This document shows positions 8,925-18,162 of a stretch of 64,000 nucleotides of DNA, in pieces (the stretch's first letter is position 1; each line of letters starts with the position of its first letter). This DNA comes from Kitasatospora albolonga. Its GTDB lineage: Bacteria; Actinomycetota; Actinomycetes; Streptomycetales; Streptomycetaceae. The translations under genes and the position numbers were made by a program. Under the pieces are notes generated by a model. It had not been told where the DNA came from. It was given only the letters and a program-made list of their open reading frames with translations, and searched no databases. The stretch spans positions 3,342,001-3,406,000 of the forward strand of contig CP020563.1 of assembly GCA_002082585.1 (NCBI GenBank). The letters are read 5' to 3'.

Positions 8925-9021
8925 GTCGTTCTCCGTCCGAACTGAAGAGAAAAGATGACCAAAAGGAAGAAGTGGGGAAGCAGTTGAGGAACCGCCGTCC
9001 GGCACCCGCGCGGCGGGCCCG

Positions 9022-9696
9022 TCACGCGGTCCGGCGGCGGCGCAGCGGGGACAGCAGCCGGTCCAGCGCCACCAGCACCCCCTCCACCAGCAGGGCCAGC
9101 GCGGCGACCAGCACCGCGCCCGCGAAGACCTGCGCGGTGTCGTAGGTGTTGAACCCGGCGGTGATGATCCGGCCGAGGCCGCCGAGACCGACCATGGCGG
9201 CGATCGAGGCGGTGGCCACGACCTGGACGGCGGCGGAGCGCAGCCCGGTCATGATCATCGGGTAGGCGAGCGGCAGCTCCACCCGGACGAAGAGCTGCCC
9301 GCCGGACATCCCCATGCCCCGGGCGGCCTCCACCACGGACCGGTCCACCTCGCGCATCCCGACATAGGCGTTGGTCAGCAGCGGCGGCACGGCGAACAGC
9401 ACCAGCGCGATGATCGTGGGCCAGTAGCCGGAGTTGCGCAGGGGCGTGACCATGAAGAGGGCCAGCACCGCGAAGACCGGGACGGCCCGCCCCACGTTGG
9501 AGATGTTGACCGCGAGCGCGCCGCCCCTGCCGATGTGGCCCAGATACAGGGCCAGGGGCAGGGCGATGCCGCAGGCCGCCGCGAGGGCGACCCCGCTGAC
9601 GTACAGATGCTCGCCGAGCCGGTGTGCGGCCCCGCTGTCCCCCGACCAGTTGGCCCCGGTGGTCAGCCAGGTCCAGGCTTCGCCGATGACTCCCAC
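9022..9696 (-). CDS. OpuC-type ABC transporter permease (second)
   Basis: A 224-aa BPD-type inner membrane permease with about five or six transmembrane helices. The cytoplasmic EAA-like loop reads EVDRSVVEAARGMGMSGGQLF (within residues 111-140) and contacts the ATPase. VKxx-type C-terminal basic residues (LSPLRRRRTA) follow the last helix. The GTG start at 9696 lies 3 bp after the stop of the first permease, so the two are translationally linked. Together with the other permease it should form the heteromeric channel of the OpuC-like importer. Confidence 0.9.
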   Translation of the reverse strand: MGVIGEAWTWLTTGANWSGDSGAAHRLGEHLYVSGVALAAACGIALPLALYLGHIGRGGALAVNISNVGRAVPVFAVLALFMVTPLRNSGYWPTIIALVLFAVPPLLTNAYVGMREVDRSVVEAARGMGMSGGQLFVRVELPLAYPMIMTGLRSAAVQVVATASIAAMVGLGGLGRIITAGFNTYDTAQVFAGAVLVAALALLVEGVLVALDRLLSPLRRRRTA

Positions 9697-9699
9697 GGG

Positions 9700-10557
9700 T
9701 CAGCCCGCCTCCACCTTCGCCGGGGCGGACAGCGCGGATATCGCGGATATCCCCGCAGGACCGCCGGAACCGCCAGGGCCGCCGGAACCGCCAGGACCGC
9801 CGGGACCCCCAGGACCGCCCGCGGCATCGCCCGGACCGCCCGGGCCGCGGGAACCGTCCCCGCCGCCCGTACGCGTATCCCCCGTCACCGCGGATATACG
9901 CGTCCAGGGCGTCAGCAGCCGCTGGAGGCCCAGGAGCAGCAGGTCGGCCGTGACCGCGAGCAGCACGCACAGCACGGAGGCGGCCAGCACCTGGGCCTTG
10001 AAGAAGCTCGGCAGCGCGTCCTCGATGAGATTGCCGAGGCCGCCCTTGCCGACGAGCGAGCCGACCGTGGTCAGCGCGACCGTCGACACGGTGGCTATGC
10101 GCAGCCCCGCCATCAGCGCGGGCAGCGCGAGCGGGAGCTCCACCTCCCACAGCAGCCGCCACGGCCCGTACCCCATGCCCCGGGCGGCCTCCTTGGCCTC
10201 CGCCGGGACCGCTTCGAGGCCGGCCAGGATGTTCCGTACGAGGATGGTGAGCGAATAGAGCACCAGGCCCGTGACGACCAGCGCGGCGGAGAGCCCGAAC
10301 AGGGGCAGCAGCAGCGAGAACATCGCCAGCGAGGGCACGGTGTAGAGGACCGTCGTCAGCCCGAGCACCGGTCCGGCGAAGCCGCGGCCCCGGCGGGCGA
10401 GCAGCGCCAGCGGGAAGGCGACCGCGAGCCCGATCAGCACCGAGGCCACCGTGATCCCGATGTGCTGCACGGTGGCGTCGGTCAACTCATGGCTGCGGGA
10501 GCGCAGATACTCGCCGCAGATCCAGTCGTTCGTCGCCAGGCAGTTTCCTCCGGCCAT
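9700..10557 (-). CDS. OpuC-type ABC transporter permease (first) with collagen-like tail
   Basis: A 285-aa permease with the BPD fold and an EAA-like loop around EAVPAEAKEAARGMGYGPWR. ATG at 10557 was chosen because GGGAGGTGGG precedes it. After the last helix (ending near LLGLQRLLTPW) comes an unusual C-terminal tail of about 60 residues made of Gly-Pro-Gly and Gly-Ser-Gly triplets (PGGPGG, SGGPGG). The related permease at 9022 lacks this. The tail is encoded by a 9-bp-like repeat (about 9755-9850) and may be a recent expansion. It is first in the minus-strand operon and divergent from the ATPase gene by 185 bp. Confidence 0.88.
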   Translation of the reverse strand: MAGGNCLATNDWICGEYLRSRSHELTDATVQHIGITVASVLIGLAVAFPLALLARRGRGFAGPVLGLTTVLYTVPSLAMFSLLLPLFGLSAALVVTGLVLYSLTILVRNILAGLEAVPAEAKEAARGMGYGPWRLLWEVELPLALPALMAGLRIATVSTVALTTVGSLVGKGGLGNLIEDALPSFFKAQVLAASVLCVLLAVTADLLLLGLQRLLTPWTRISAVTGDTRTGGGDGSRGPGGPGDAAGGPGGPGGPGGSGGPGGSGGPAGISAISALSAPAKVEAG

Positions 10558-10742
10558 CCGGCCCCCACCTCCCGATTCCCTGTCATGCCCCCGTGGCGCC
10601 GACCGTTTTCCCGTCGCGTTCCCCGTGGCGCCCGATGTCGAACTGATGTCTGGCGAGCCTATCCTCGACCACTGACAATCGCGGAGGGCTGCCACATTCC
10701 GGCAACATGCCCTTCACGAAACGCCCGCCACAATGGGGAACC

Positions 10743-11915
10743 ATGATCCGTTTCGAGCACGTCACCAAGCGGTACGCGGACGGCACCACCGCCGTCGACG
10801 ACCTTTCGTTCGAGGTCGCCGAGGGCGAACTGGTCACGCTCGTCGGACCTTCCGGCTGCGGCAAGACGACCACCATGAAGATGGTGAACCGGCTGATCGA
10901 ACCGACCGAGGGCGCGATATTCCTCGACGGGGACGACATATCCGCCATCGACCCCGTCGAACTCCGCCGCCGCATCGGCTATGTGATCCAGCAGGTGGGC
11001 CTCTTCCCGCACAAGACCGTGCTGGAGAACACCGCGACCGTCCCCCATCTCCTGGGCTGGAAGCGCGGAAAGGGACGCGCACGCGCCGCCGAACTGCTCG
11101 ACCTCGTCGGGCTCGACCCTTCCGTCTACGGCGACCGCTATCCGGAACAGCTCTCCGGCGGACAGCGCCAGCGCGTCGGGGTCGCCCGCGCCCTGGCCGC
11201 CGATCCGCCCGTCCTGCTGATGGACGAGCCTTTCGGCGCGGTGGACCCGGTGGTCCGCGAACGGCTCCAGAACGAATTCCTGAAACTCCAGGCCCAGGTC
11301 CGTAAAACCGTCCTGTTCGTCACCCACGACATCGAGGAGGCCGTCCGCCTCGGCGACCGGATCGCCGTCTACGGGCACGGCCGCATCGAGCAGTTCGACT
11401 CCCCCGCCACCGTCCTCGGCGCCCCCGCGACCCCGTACGTGGCCGACTTCGTCGGCGCCGACCGGGGGCTCAAGCGGCTCTCGGTGACCCCGATCGAGGA
11501 GAGCGACCTCGACCAGCCCCCGGTCGTCCACCTCGACGACTCCCTCGCGGAGGCGACCGCGCGGCTCCGGACCGAGGGCGCGCGCTGGGCGGTCGTCCTG
11601 GACGGCCGGGACAACCTGCACGGCTGGATACCGGCCGACAGCACGGCGGCCCCGGCCGCCGGGGCCACCGTCCGCGAGCACGCCCGCCGGATGGAGGCGT
11701 GGCTCCCGCTGGGCGCCCCGCTCAAGCAGGCGTTCGCGACCATGCTCCAGCACGACGCGGGGTGGATCGCGGTCGTCGACAAGGAGAGCGAGGGCCGCTT
11801 CCTCGGCGTCCTGACCCCGGCCCGGCTGCACGAGGCCCTGCGCCGCTCGATCGACGCGGACGCCCAGGCCGTACCGCGCGCGGAGGTCGCGGTCGAGACG
11901 GTCGCCACGGCGTAG
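10743..11915 (+). CDS. OpuC-type ABC transporter ATPase with CBS domains
   Basis: A 390-aa ATPase. The Walker A loop is GPSGCGKTT (about 37-45), the signature LSGGQRQRVG, and Walker B VLLMDEPFGAVDP; the switch His is in FVTHDIEEA. The C-terminal ~130 residues resemble a CBS pair (HLDDSLAEATARL and GAPLKQAFATMLQHDAGWIAVVD), which in OpuA/OpuC ATPases senses ionic strength or nucleotides. ATG at 10743 is preceded by GGGGAA. It is divergent from the two permeases and binding protein, which is an uncommon split of an operon usually found in one direction. Confidence 0.92.
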   Translation: MIRFEHVTKRYADGTTAVDDLSFEVAEGELVTLVGPSGCGKTTTMKMVNRLIEPTEGAIFLDGDDISAIDPVELRRRIGYVIQQVGLFPHKTVLENTATVPHLLGWKRGKGRARAAELLDLVGLDPSVYGDRYPEQLSGGQRQRVGVARALAADPPVLLMDEPFGAVDPVVRERLQNEFLKLQAQVRKTVLFVTHDIEEAVRLGDRIAVYGHGRIEQFDSPATVLGAPATPYVADFVGADRGLKRLSVTPIEESDLDQPPVVHLDDSLAEATARLRTEGARWAVVLDGRDNLHGWIPADSTAAPAAGATVREHARRMEAWLPLGAPLKQAFATMLQHDAGWIAVVDKESEGRFLGVLTPARLHEALRRSIDADAQAVPRAEVAVETVATA

Positions 11916-11953
11916 CCCTCCCCGGCCCGGGACCGCCACCGCGCAACGCCCTC

Positions 11954-13075
11954 TCACCCCGCGCTGAGCCGCCCGCTCAGCCACTCCAGGGCGGGCGGGA
12001 TCTCCCGGCGCCAGGTCGTGAAGTTGTGCCCGCCGCTGTCCAGGACGATCGACGACACCTGGGCGGGCGCCTTCACCTTGTCGATGAACCTCATCGTGCT
12101 CTTCAGGTTCCCCTCGCCCTGCCGTGACGTCGTCACCAGGAACGAACCGCCGGACGGCGGCCGGTTCTCCAGCGTCCACATCAGATCGGCCCGGTCCCGC
12201 AGCGCCTGGTCCCCGTGGAACAGGTCGCCGGTCGTCGGGTCCTCGGCGGCCTTGTAGTACGCGGAGAGCCCGGCGCTCGCCGCGTACCGGTCCGGGTGGT
12301 GCAGACCGACCTTCAGCGCGCAGTAGCCCCCGGTCGAGTTGCCGATGATCCCCCAGTTACGGGCCTGGTTCCCGACCCGGTACGTCCGCGAGACCGCCTC
12401 CGGGAGGTCCTTCGCGAAGAACGTCTCCGTCTGCGGCCCCTCGGGGATGTCCACGCACTCGGTGTCCCGGGGCGGGGCCACCGTCGGCCGCAGCATCACC
12501 AGGATCATCGGCTGCGCCTTGCCCGCCTTCACCCGCTCATGAGCCGTCTGCGGGTACCGCAGGCCCTTGAGAAGGTTCTCCGCCGTCCCCGGGTAGCCGG
12601 TCAGCACGACGACCGCCGGGAACGTCTTCTTCGCATACGCACTGCGGAAGTACTCCGGCGGCAGATAGACGTACGCCGGGGACTCGATGCCCGAGAGCCG
12701 CCCGGAGACCACCACCTTGTCGATCCGGCCGCCCGCCGCCGGAACCCCGCCGCCCGGCACGTCCGGCTGCTGGGTGCCGATCCGCGTCAGATGGCGCGAG
12801 CCGTTCGCCCCGCCCGCGTGGTCGGTGACCACGCCCAGCTCCTGTTTCCGGCCGAAGAGGTCGGCCCAGGAGCCGTAGAAGAGGAACGCGTTGTTCGCTG
12901 CCAGGCCGACCGAGGCGAAGAGCGTCAGCTGCGTCGCCAGCAGCAGCCCGACCCGGCCCGCCACGGCGGCGGCGCTCCGCCGGGCCAGCCGTGGCCAGAG
13001 CCAGACCGTGGCGGCGAACAGCCCGACGGCCGCGGCAGCCACGACCGCCAGAACCAGCTTGCTGGTGAGACCCAT
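11954..13075 (-). CDS. membrane-anchored esterase (esterase D / antigen 85-like)
   Basis: A 373-aa alpha/beta hydrolase with an N-terminal membrane region (hydrophobic stretches about 4-28 and 38-63), then an extracellular catalytic domain. The nucleophile elbow is GNSTGGYCAL, and the catalytic His is probably in DSGGHNFTTW. YLPPEYF and VLTGYPGT match the oxyanion-side strands of the esterase D/mycolyltransferase fold. GGAGAAAG before ATG 13075 supports the start. Substrate is unknown; Streptomyces has several such exported esterases. It is divergent from the MprF-like gene. Confidence 0.85.
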   Translation of the reverse strand: MGLTSKLVLAVVAAAAVGLFAATVWLWPRLARRSAAAVAGRVGLLLATQLTLFASVGLAANNAFLFYGSWADLFGRKQELGVVTDHAGGANGSRHLTRIGTQQPDVPGGGVPAAGGRIDKVVVSGRLSGIESPAYVYLPPEYFRSAYAKKTFPAVVVLTGYPGTAENLLKGLRYPQTAHERVKAGKAQPMILVMLRPTVAPPRDTECVDIPEGPQTETFFAKDLPEAVSRTYRVGNQARNWGIIGNSTGGYCALKVGLHHPDRYAASAGLSAYYKAAEDPTTGDLFHGDQALRDRADLMWTLENRPPSGGSFLVTTSRQGEGNLKSTMRFIDKVKAPAQVSSIVLDSGGHNFTTWRREIPPALEWLSGRLSAG

Positions 13076-13241
13076 GAGTGAGCTTTCTCCACCTGTTCTT
13101 TGCGTTTCCGCATGCGAAATTTCCGGAATATGGATGAACCCCCGCCCCCCAACCCCCGTCCTAGAGGGCGCACATCGTCCGAAGGGCCACAGCCCGCGGA
13201 CGGAAGAGTCTCTGCCATCTCATCTGGAGCCACGGGAAGCG

Positions 13242-15071
13242 ATGTCTGTCACGGTAGATGGGGATAAATCAGTATCGGTTCCGCACCGGGTCCGGCGGCT
13301 GCTGCGCGGCCCGCGCCCCGAAGCCGTACCGGCCGTCGTCGGCACCGCCTGCACCGTCGTCGGACTGATCGACGTCGCCGCAGGGGTCTTCCCCCGCTTC
13401 CGGCACAGCCGGATGCACTCCCTCGCCGAGGTGCTCCCCGGGGCGCTCGGCCCGTTCGCCGCCGCGCTCTCGCTGAGCGCGGGCATCCTGCTGCTCCTGC
13501 TCGCGCACGGGCTGAAGCGGCACAAGCGGCGGGCCTGGCGGGCGGCGGTGGTGCTGCTTCCGGCGGGGGCCGTGGCGCAGTTCGCGTACCGGCACTCGGT
13601 CGTCGGCGTGCTGGTCTCCCTGACGCTCTGCGCGCTCCTGATCCGCCACCGGGACCAGTTCCGCGCCCTGCCCGACCCGCGCAGCCGCTGGCGGGCGCTG
13701 GCCAACTTCATCCTGCTCGGGGCCTCTTCACTGGCGCTCGGGCTGGTCATCGTCTCCGTCCACCCCGGCCGGGTCGTCGGTGACCCGTCCATCGCGGACC
13801 GGCTCCAGCACGTGCTGTACGGCCTGTTCGGCGTCGAGGGGCCCGTCGACTACGCCGGGCGGACCAGCTGGACCGTGGCGTACTCGCTGGGCGCGCTCGG
13901 CCTGCTCACCGCCGTCACCACCATCTACCTCGCCTTCCGCCCCGAACACCCGGCCGCCCGCCTCACCGAGGACGACGAGAGCAGGCTGCGGGCGCTGCTG
14001 GAGACGCACGGCGGACGGGACTCGCTCGGCCACTTCGCGCTCCGCCGCGACAAAGCCGTCGTCTTCTCTCCCAGCGGCAAGGCCGCCGTCTGCTACCGGG
14101 TCGTCTCCGGGGTGATGCTGGCCGGCGGCGACCCCATCGGCGATGTGGAGGCATGGCCGGGCGCCATCGAACGGTTCATGGACGAGGCGAAGGCGCACTC
14201 CTGGACCCCGGCCGTCATGGGGTGCAGCGAGCGCGGCGGCGAGGTGTGGACCCGCGAGACCGGGCTGACCGCCCTGGAGCTGGGCGACGAGGCGGTGGTG
14301 GACGTCGCGGATTTCTCCCTGGCCGGGCGGGCCATGCGGAACGTACGCCAGATGGTGGGGCGCATCGAACGCAACGGCTACGAAACCCGGGTCCGGCGAG
14401 CACGTGACATCGGCCCCACCGAGCTGGAGCGCATCCGCCGGGCCGCCGCCGACTGGCGCGGCACCGACACCGAGCGCGGCTTCTCCATGGCGCTCGGCCG
14501 GATCGGCGACCCCGCCGACGGCGACTGCGTGATCGCCACCGCCCACCTCCCCGGCTCCGGCACCGAGGACGCCCCGCACGGCGACCTGAAGGCCGTCCTC
14601 CACTTCGTCCCCTGGGGGCGCGACGGGATGTCCCTGGAGCTGATGCGCCGCGACCGCTCGGCCGACCCCGGCATGAACGAGCTGCTGATCGTCGCCTCGC
14701 TCCAGGCCGCCCCCAAGCTGGGGGTCGCCCGGGTCTCGCTGAACTTCGCGATGTTCCGCTCGGCGCTGGCCCGTGGCGAGCGGCTGGGCGCCGGGCCGGT
14801 GCTGCGCTGCTGGCGCGGGCTGCTGATCTTCCTCTCGCGCTGGTTCCAGATCGAGTCGCTGTACAAGTTCAACGCCAAGTTCCGGCCCCGCTGGGAGCCC
14901 CGCTTCGTGGTCTTCCGCACCAGCCGCGACCTGCCCCGGATCGGGATCGCGGCGATGCAGGCGGAGGGGTTCGTGAACCTCTCGCTGCCCCGCCCGTTCC
15001 GCTCCCGCTCCCCCCGCCCGTGCGGCCACCTCCCGCGTACGGCCCCGGAGCGCGAGGTGAGCGCGGCGTAG
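13242..15071 (+). CDS. MprF/LysX-like membrane protein with DUF2156 domain
   Basis: A 609-aa protein. The first ~215 residues contain about five transmembrane helices. The C-terminal ~370 residues are a DUF2156 (GNAT-like) domain of the kind that transfers lysine or alanine from aminoacyl-tRNA to phosphatidylglycerol. Visible blocks are FSPSGKAAVCYRVVSGVMLAGGDPIG, EVWTRETGLTALELGDEAVVD, and the terminal IESLYKFNAKFRPRWEPRF motif. ATG at 13242 starts MSVTVDGD; longer upstream frames are antisense. The likely role is membrane lipid modification affecting cationic peptide resistance, but the tRNA specificity cannot be read. Confidence 0.88.
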   Translation: MSVTVDGDKSVSVPHRVRRLLRGPRPEAVPAVVGTACTVVGLIDVAAGVFPRFRHSRMHSLAEVLPGALGPFAAALSLSAGILLLLLAHGLKRHKRRAWRAAVVLLPAGAVAQFAYRHSVVGVLVSLTLCALLIRHRDQFRALPDPRSRWRALANFILLGASSLALGLVIVSVHPGRVVGDPSIADRLQHVLYGLFGVEGPVDYAGRTSWTVAYSLGALGLLTAVTTIYLAFRPEHPAARLTEDDESRLRALLETHGGRDSLGHFALRRDKAVVFSPSGKAAVCYRVVSGVMLAGGDPIGDVEAWPGAIERFMDEAKAHSWTPAVMGCSERGGEVWTRETGLTALELGDEAVVDVADFSLAGRAMRNVRQMVGRIERNGYETRVRRARDIGPTELERIRRAAADWRGTDTERGFSMALGRIGDPADGDCVIATAHLPGSGTEDAPHGDLKAVLHFVPWGRDGMSLELMRRDRSADPGMNELLIVASLQAAPKLGVARVSLNFAMFRSALARGERLGAGPVLRCWRGLLIFLSRWFQIESLYKFNAKFRPRWEPRFVVFRTSRDLPRIGIAAMQAEGFVNLSLPRPFRSRSPRPCGHLPRTAPEREVSAA

Positions 15072-15090
15072 GCGCCACGCCCGTACCCCA

Positions 15091-15096
15091 TAGGCT
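15091..15096 (+). promoter_or_regulatory. -10 box for a probable leaderless folP transcript
   Basis: TAGGCT lies six bases before the ATG at 15103. This matches the TANNNT box placed so that transcription would start at or next to the A of ATG. GGTGGT between them could alternatively act as a weak Shine-Dalgarno, but it is too close for normal initiation. No -35 element is evident. Confidence 0.45.
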
Positions 15097-15102
15097 GGTG
15101 GT

Positions 15103-15963
15103 ATGAGTACGTCACGCGCGCGGGGCACGGTCCGAGGGCTGCCGGAGTGGGACCGCTGTGCGGTCATGGGGGTCGTCAACGTGACGCCCGACTCCTTCTC
15201 CGACGGGGGCCGCTGGTTCGACACCACGGCCGCCGTCAAGCACGGTCTCGACCTGGTGTCCGAGGGTGCCGACCTGGTCGACGTCGGCGGTGAGTCGACC
15301 CGCCCCGGCGCCAGCAGGGTGGACGAGTCCGAGGAGCTGCGGCGGGTGGTGCCCGTCGTGAAGGGGCTGGCCTCCGAGGGCGTCACCGTCTCCGTGGACA
15401 CCATGCGCGCCCGCGTCGCCGAACAGGCCGTCGCCGCCGGGGCCGTCCTCGTCAACGATGTGAGCGGCGGCCTCGCGGACCCGGACATGGTCCCGGCCGT
15501 CGCCGCGGCCGACGTCCCGTTCGTCGTGATGCACTGGCGCGGTTTCAGCGAGTCGATGAACAGCCGTGCGGTGTACGGGGACGTGGTCGCCGAAGTCCTC
15601 GCGGAGCTGCGGCAGCGGATGGACGCGGTACTGGCGGGCGGCGTCGCCCCGGAACGCCTCGTGATCGACCCCGGCCTCGGCTTCGCGAAGACGGCCCCCC
15701 ACGACCTGGCGCTCGTCGCGCACCTGGAGGAGCTGCACGCGCTGGGCCGCCCGCTGCTGGTGGCCGCCTCCCGCAAACGGTTCCTCGGCCACGTCCTGGC
15801 CGGGCCCGGCGCCACCCCGCCCCCCGCCCGCGAACGGGACGCGGCGACGGCGGCCGTCTCCGCCCTCGCCGCCCGGGCCGGGGCCTGGGCGGTCCGCGTC
15901 CACGAGGTCCGGGCCACCGCCGACGCGGTACGGGTCGCCCGCGCCGTCGAGGGAGCCGCGTGA
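15103..15963 (+). CDS. folP: dihydropteroate synthase
   Basis: A 286-aa TIM-barrel enzyme that condenses 6-hydroxymethyl-dihydropterin pyrophosphate with p-aminobenzoate. Signatures are MGVVNVTPDSFSDGG (22-36), VDVGGESTRPGA (60-71), DVSGG, and the C-terminal LLVAASRKRFLG with the SRK motif. The length is normal. The stop overlaps the GTG of the NTF2-like gene (GTGA), so these two are co-translated. It begins a folate gene series with folB and folK further downstream. A -10-like TAGGCT six bases upstream suggests leaderless transcription. Confidence 0.97.
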   Translation: MSTSRARGTVRGLPEWDRCAVMGVVNVTPDSFSDGGRWFDTTAAVKHGLDLVSEGADLVDVGGESTRPGASRVDESEELRRVVPVVKGLASEGVTVSVDTMRARVAEQAVAAGAVLVNDVSGGLADPDMVPAVAAADVPFVVMHWRGFSESMNSRAVYGDVVAEVLAELRQRMDAVLAGGVAPERLVIDPGLGFAKTAPHDLALVAHLEELHALGRPLLVAASRKRFLGHVLAGPGATPPPARERDAATAAVSALAARAGAWAVRVHEVRATADAVRVARAVEGAA

Positions 15964-16436
15964 ACGAGGACCACGCGTCGGCCGCCGCCGACATCGCCGA
16001 GGTCGAGCAGGCCAACACCGCCTTCTACGAGGCGCTGGAGCGCGGCGACCACGAGGCCCTCGCCGACCGGTGGCTGCCGGGCGAGGACCTCACCGTCTCC
16101 TGCGTCCACCCGGGGTGGCCGGTGCTCACGGGCCGGGGCGACGTGCTCCGCAGCTATGCGCTGATCATGGCGAACACCGAGTACATCCAGTTCTTCCTCA
16201 CCGACGTCAACGTCGCGATGACCGGGGACACCGCCCTGGTCACCTGCACCGAGAACATCCTCAGCGGCGGCCCCGCCGAGGAGGGCAACGCGCTGGGCCC
16301 GCTGGTGGGCCAGCTGGTGGTCGCCACGAACGTGTTCCGGCGCACGCCCGAGGGCTGGAAGCTCTGGTCGCACCACGGCTCGCCCGTCCTGGCGGAGGGC
16401 GGCGAGGAGGACGACGAGGAGCCGTCCTCCTCCTGA
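15960..16436 (+). CDS. NTF2-like / SnoaL-type small protein
   Basis: A 158-aa protein with the cone-like NTF2 fold signature: an N-terminal helix (ADIAEVEQANTAFYEALERGD), DRWLPGEDLTVSCVHPGWPVLTGRGDVLRSYALIM, and strands ending VATNVFRRTPEGWKLWSHHGSPV. It overlaps folP by 4 bp. This protein is a regular neighbour of folP in Streptomyces; its role in folate metabolism is not established. The acidic C-terminal tail (EEDDEEPSSS) looks disordered. Confidence 0.88.
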   Translation: MNEDHASAAADIAEVEQANTAFYEALERGDHEALADRWLPGEDLTVSCVHPGWPVLTGRGDVLRSYALIMANTEYIQFFLTDVNVAMTGDTALVTCTENILSGGPAEEGNALGPLVGQLVVATNVFRRTPEGWKLWSHHGSPVLAEGGEEDDEEPSSS

Positions 16437-16455
16437 TGCCGGGTGAAGCGGAGGC

Positions 16456-17892
16456 TCAGCGGTTCCAGGCCGGGAGGCCGGGCACGCCGGGCACGGTCAG
16501 CGGCTTCTTGGCGAAGAGGTCGCCGTCGAGGGGCTTGAAGGGATTGAAGGCCGTGTAGGGCTTGTGGGCCTCGTGCGGCTTGTGGTTCCCCTGCGGCTTG
16601 TGTGGCTTATGGGGCTTGCCCCCGGGCTTCTCGCAGTCGTCCACGGGAACCTCGACCGCGCAGCGGCCCTCCGCCACACACGTACCGCCCTCGGCGGTGG
16701 GGGTGACCGTGTTCCGCAGGACCCGGTCACCGGTGACCGGGTCGTCCACCCGCACCTGGTAGGTCACCGTCGCGGTACCGTCCGGCGCCAGGACACCGGT
16801 CCAGTTCAGCGAGGTTCCGGTGAGCGTGGCCGTCCCCGTCGAGGCGGTGACCGAGCCGGGCACCACCTGGCCGTCGTCCAGCACCCCGGCCAGATCGTCG
16901 GTGAAGTCGCCATTGACCGTCAGCGTGCTGGTGTTGGTCACGGTCACGGTGTACGTGAGGGTGTCACCGGCGTTCACCGGCCCGGCGGACGAGGCCGACT
17001 TCTCGACCGTGTACGAGGGCTCGGGGCACTCCCCGGCGTCCTGGACGGCCGTCGCCCCGTAGAAGCCGTTGCCGGTCGCCTCGACGACGGTGACGGGCAG
17101 CGGGTCGGTCGAGGCCGCCGTCGGGATGTCGGTGAGCCGGTAGATGTCCCCGTTCGAGCCGAAGCCGTACACGCTGCCGCCCGAGAGGGCTCCGCCGAAG
17201 ACCTGCGGCACGGTGCCGATCTGGGTGACGGTGTTGTCCGGGTGGATACGGAAGACCGCCGACGGGTCGCCCGTGGTCGACCCCACGGCCGTGGCGAAGG
17301 CCAGGACGTCCCCGTCGTCGAGCGTCAGGAAGTCACCGGCCGAGACGAACCCGGCGGGGAACGAGGCGGGGTACAGGCTGCTCACCCCGGTGGCCGGGTC
17401 GATCAGGAAGATCTGCTCGGACTCGAAGGACCCGGCGATCAACATGCCGTCCGCCCGCGCGGTCAGACCGTTGACGGCGGAGTTCCCCTCCGACACCCTC
17501 AGGTCGTCGAGCGGGCCCGTGACCGGCACCGAGGCGGTCTCGGCGCCCGTGACGGTGTCGATGGTGTAGAGCGTGGTCATGTCGTTCCCGGGGAAGTTGA
17601 CCCCGTACAGCGTCGATCCGTCCGGGCTGAACGCGATGTCGCCGTAGTTGCGGACCAGGGTCGCGGAGGACAGGACTTCCCCCTCGGGGCTGTACTGGAG
17701 GAGCTGGGGCCCGGCCCCGCCGGTGTTGGCCCACAGCGGGCTCGGCGGACAGTCCGCGAGCGCCGTACGGGCCGTTCCCCCCGGTGCCGACAGTGCGGCG
17801 GCGGTACCGCCCGACGCCGTCACCGCGAGCGCGAGAGCGACCGCCGCACCCAGCAGCCGTCCCCGCCCGGGGAACGTGGGTTTCCGTTTCAT
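16456..17892 (-). CDS. secreted DUF11/propeller-type surface protein
   Basis: A 478-aa exported protein. A signal peptide is visible (RGRLLGAAVALALAVTASGG, cleavage near residue 35). Residues about 45-290 look like a beta-propeller of the DUF6923 type (YGDIAFSPDGSTLYGVN and repeating D/G turns). Residues about 300-415 form a DUF11-like immunoglobulin domain (YTVEKSASSAGPVNAGDTL). The tail is rich in KPHKPH. There is no LPXTG sortase motif. CGACGGAGGTCTG precedes the ATG. It lies antisense inside the folate gene series, with 19 bp to the upstream stop. Confidence 0.85.
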   Translation of the reverse strand: MKRKPTFPGRGRLLGAAVALALAVTASGGTAAALSAPGGTARTALADCPPSPLWANTGGAGPQLLQYSPEGEVLSSATLVRNYGDIAFSPDGSTLYGVNFPGNDMTTLYTIDTVTGAETASVPVTGPLDDLRVSEGNSAVNGLTARADGMLIAGSFESEQIFLIDPATGVSSLYPASFPAGFVSAGDFLTLDDGDVLAFATAVGSTTGDPSAVFRIHPDNTVTQIGTVPQVFGGALSGGSVYGFGSNGDIYRLTDIPTAASTDPLPVTVVEATGNGFYGATAVQDAGECPEPSYTVEKSASSAGPVNAGDTLTYTVTVTNTSTLTVNGDFTDDLAGVLDDGQVVPGSVTASTGTATLTGTSLNWTGVLAPDGTATVTYQVRVDDPVTGDRVLRNTVTPTAEGGTCVAEGRCAVEVPVDDCEKPGGKPHKPHKPQGNHKPHEAHKPYTAFNPFKPLDGDLFAKKPLTVPGVPGLPAWNR

Positions 17893-18162
17893 CAGACCTC
17901 CGTCGTCTGTCGTGGGCGCGTCGGCGCGCCTGCTTCGGCTCCGGGCCGAACTGCTGTATGCCTCCCACACGGCGCGCGGGATGAAGACCGGATTCACCCG
18001 CACAGGTGCAGCGGCCCTCCGGCGGGTATCAACCCCCTGGGCCCCGCCAGGACCCCCACGGGCGAGCACTGTCGGTGCCCGCAGGTAGATTCGAAAGAAG
18101 GCACCCCGTCGCCCGCACGCGGCCGGGTGCCTCTCCGACCAACGACAGCAGGAGTGATTCGC

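Noticed and set aside
16564..18162. Long plus-strand extension of folB
   Set aside because: It is antisense to the secreted DUF11-type gene, and folB has a good GTG with GGAG at 18163.
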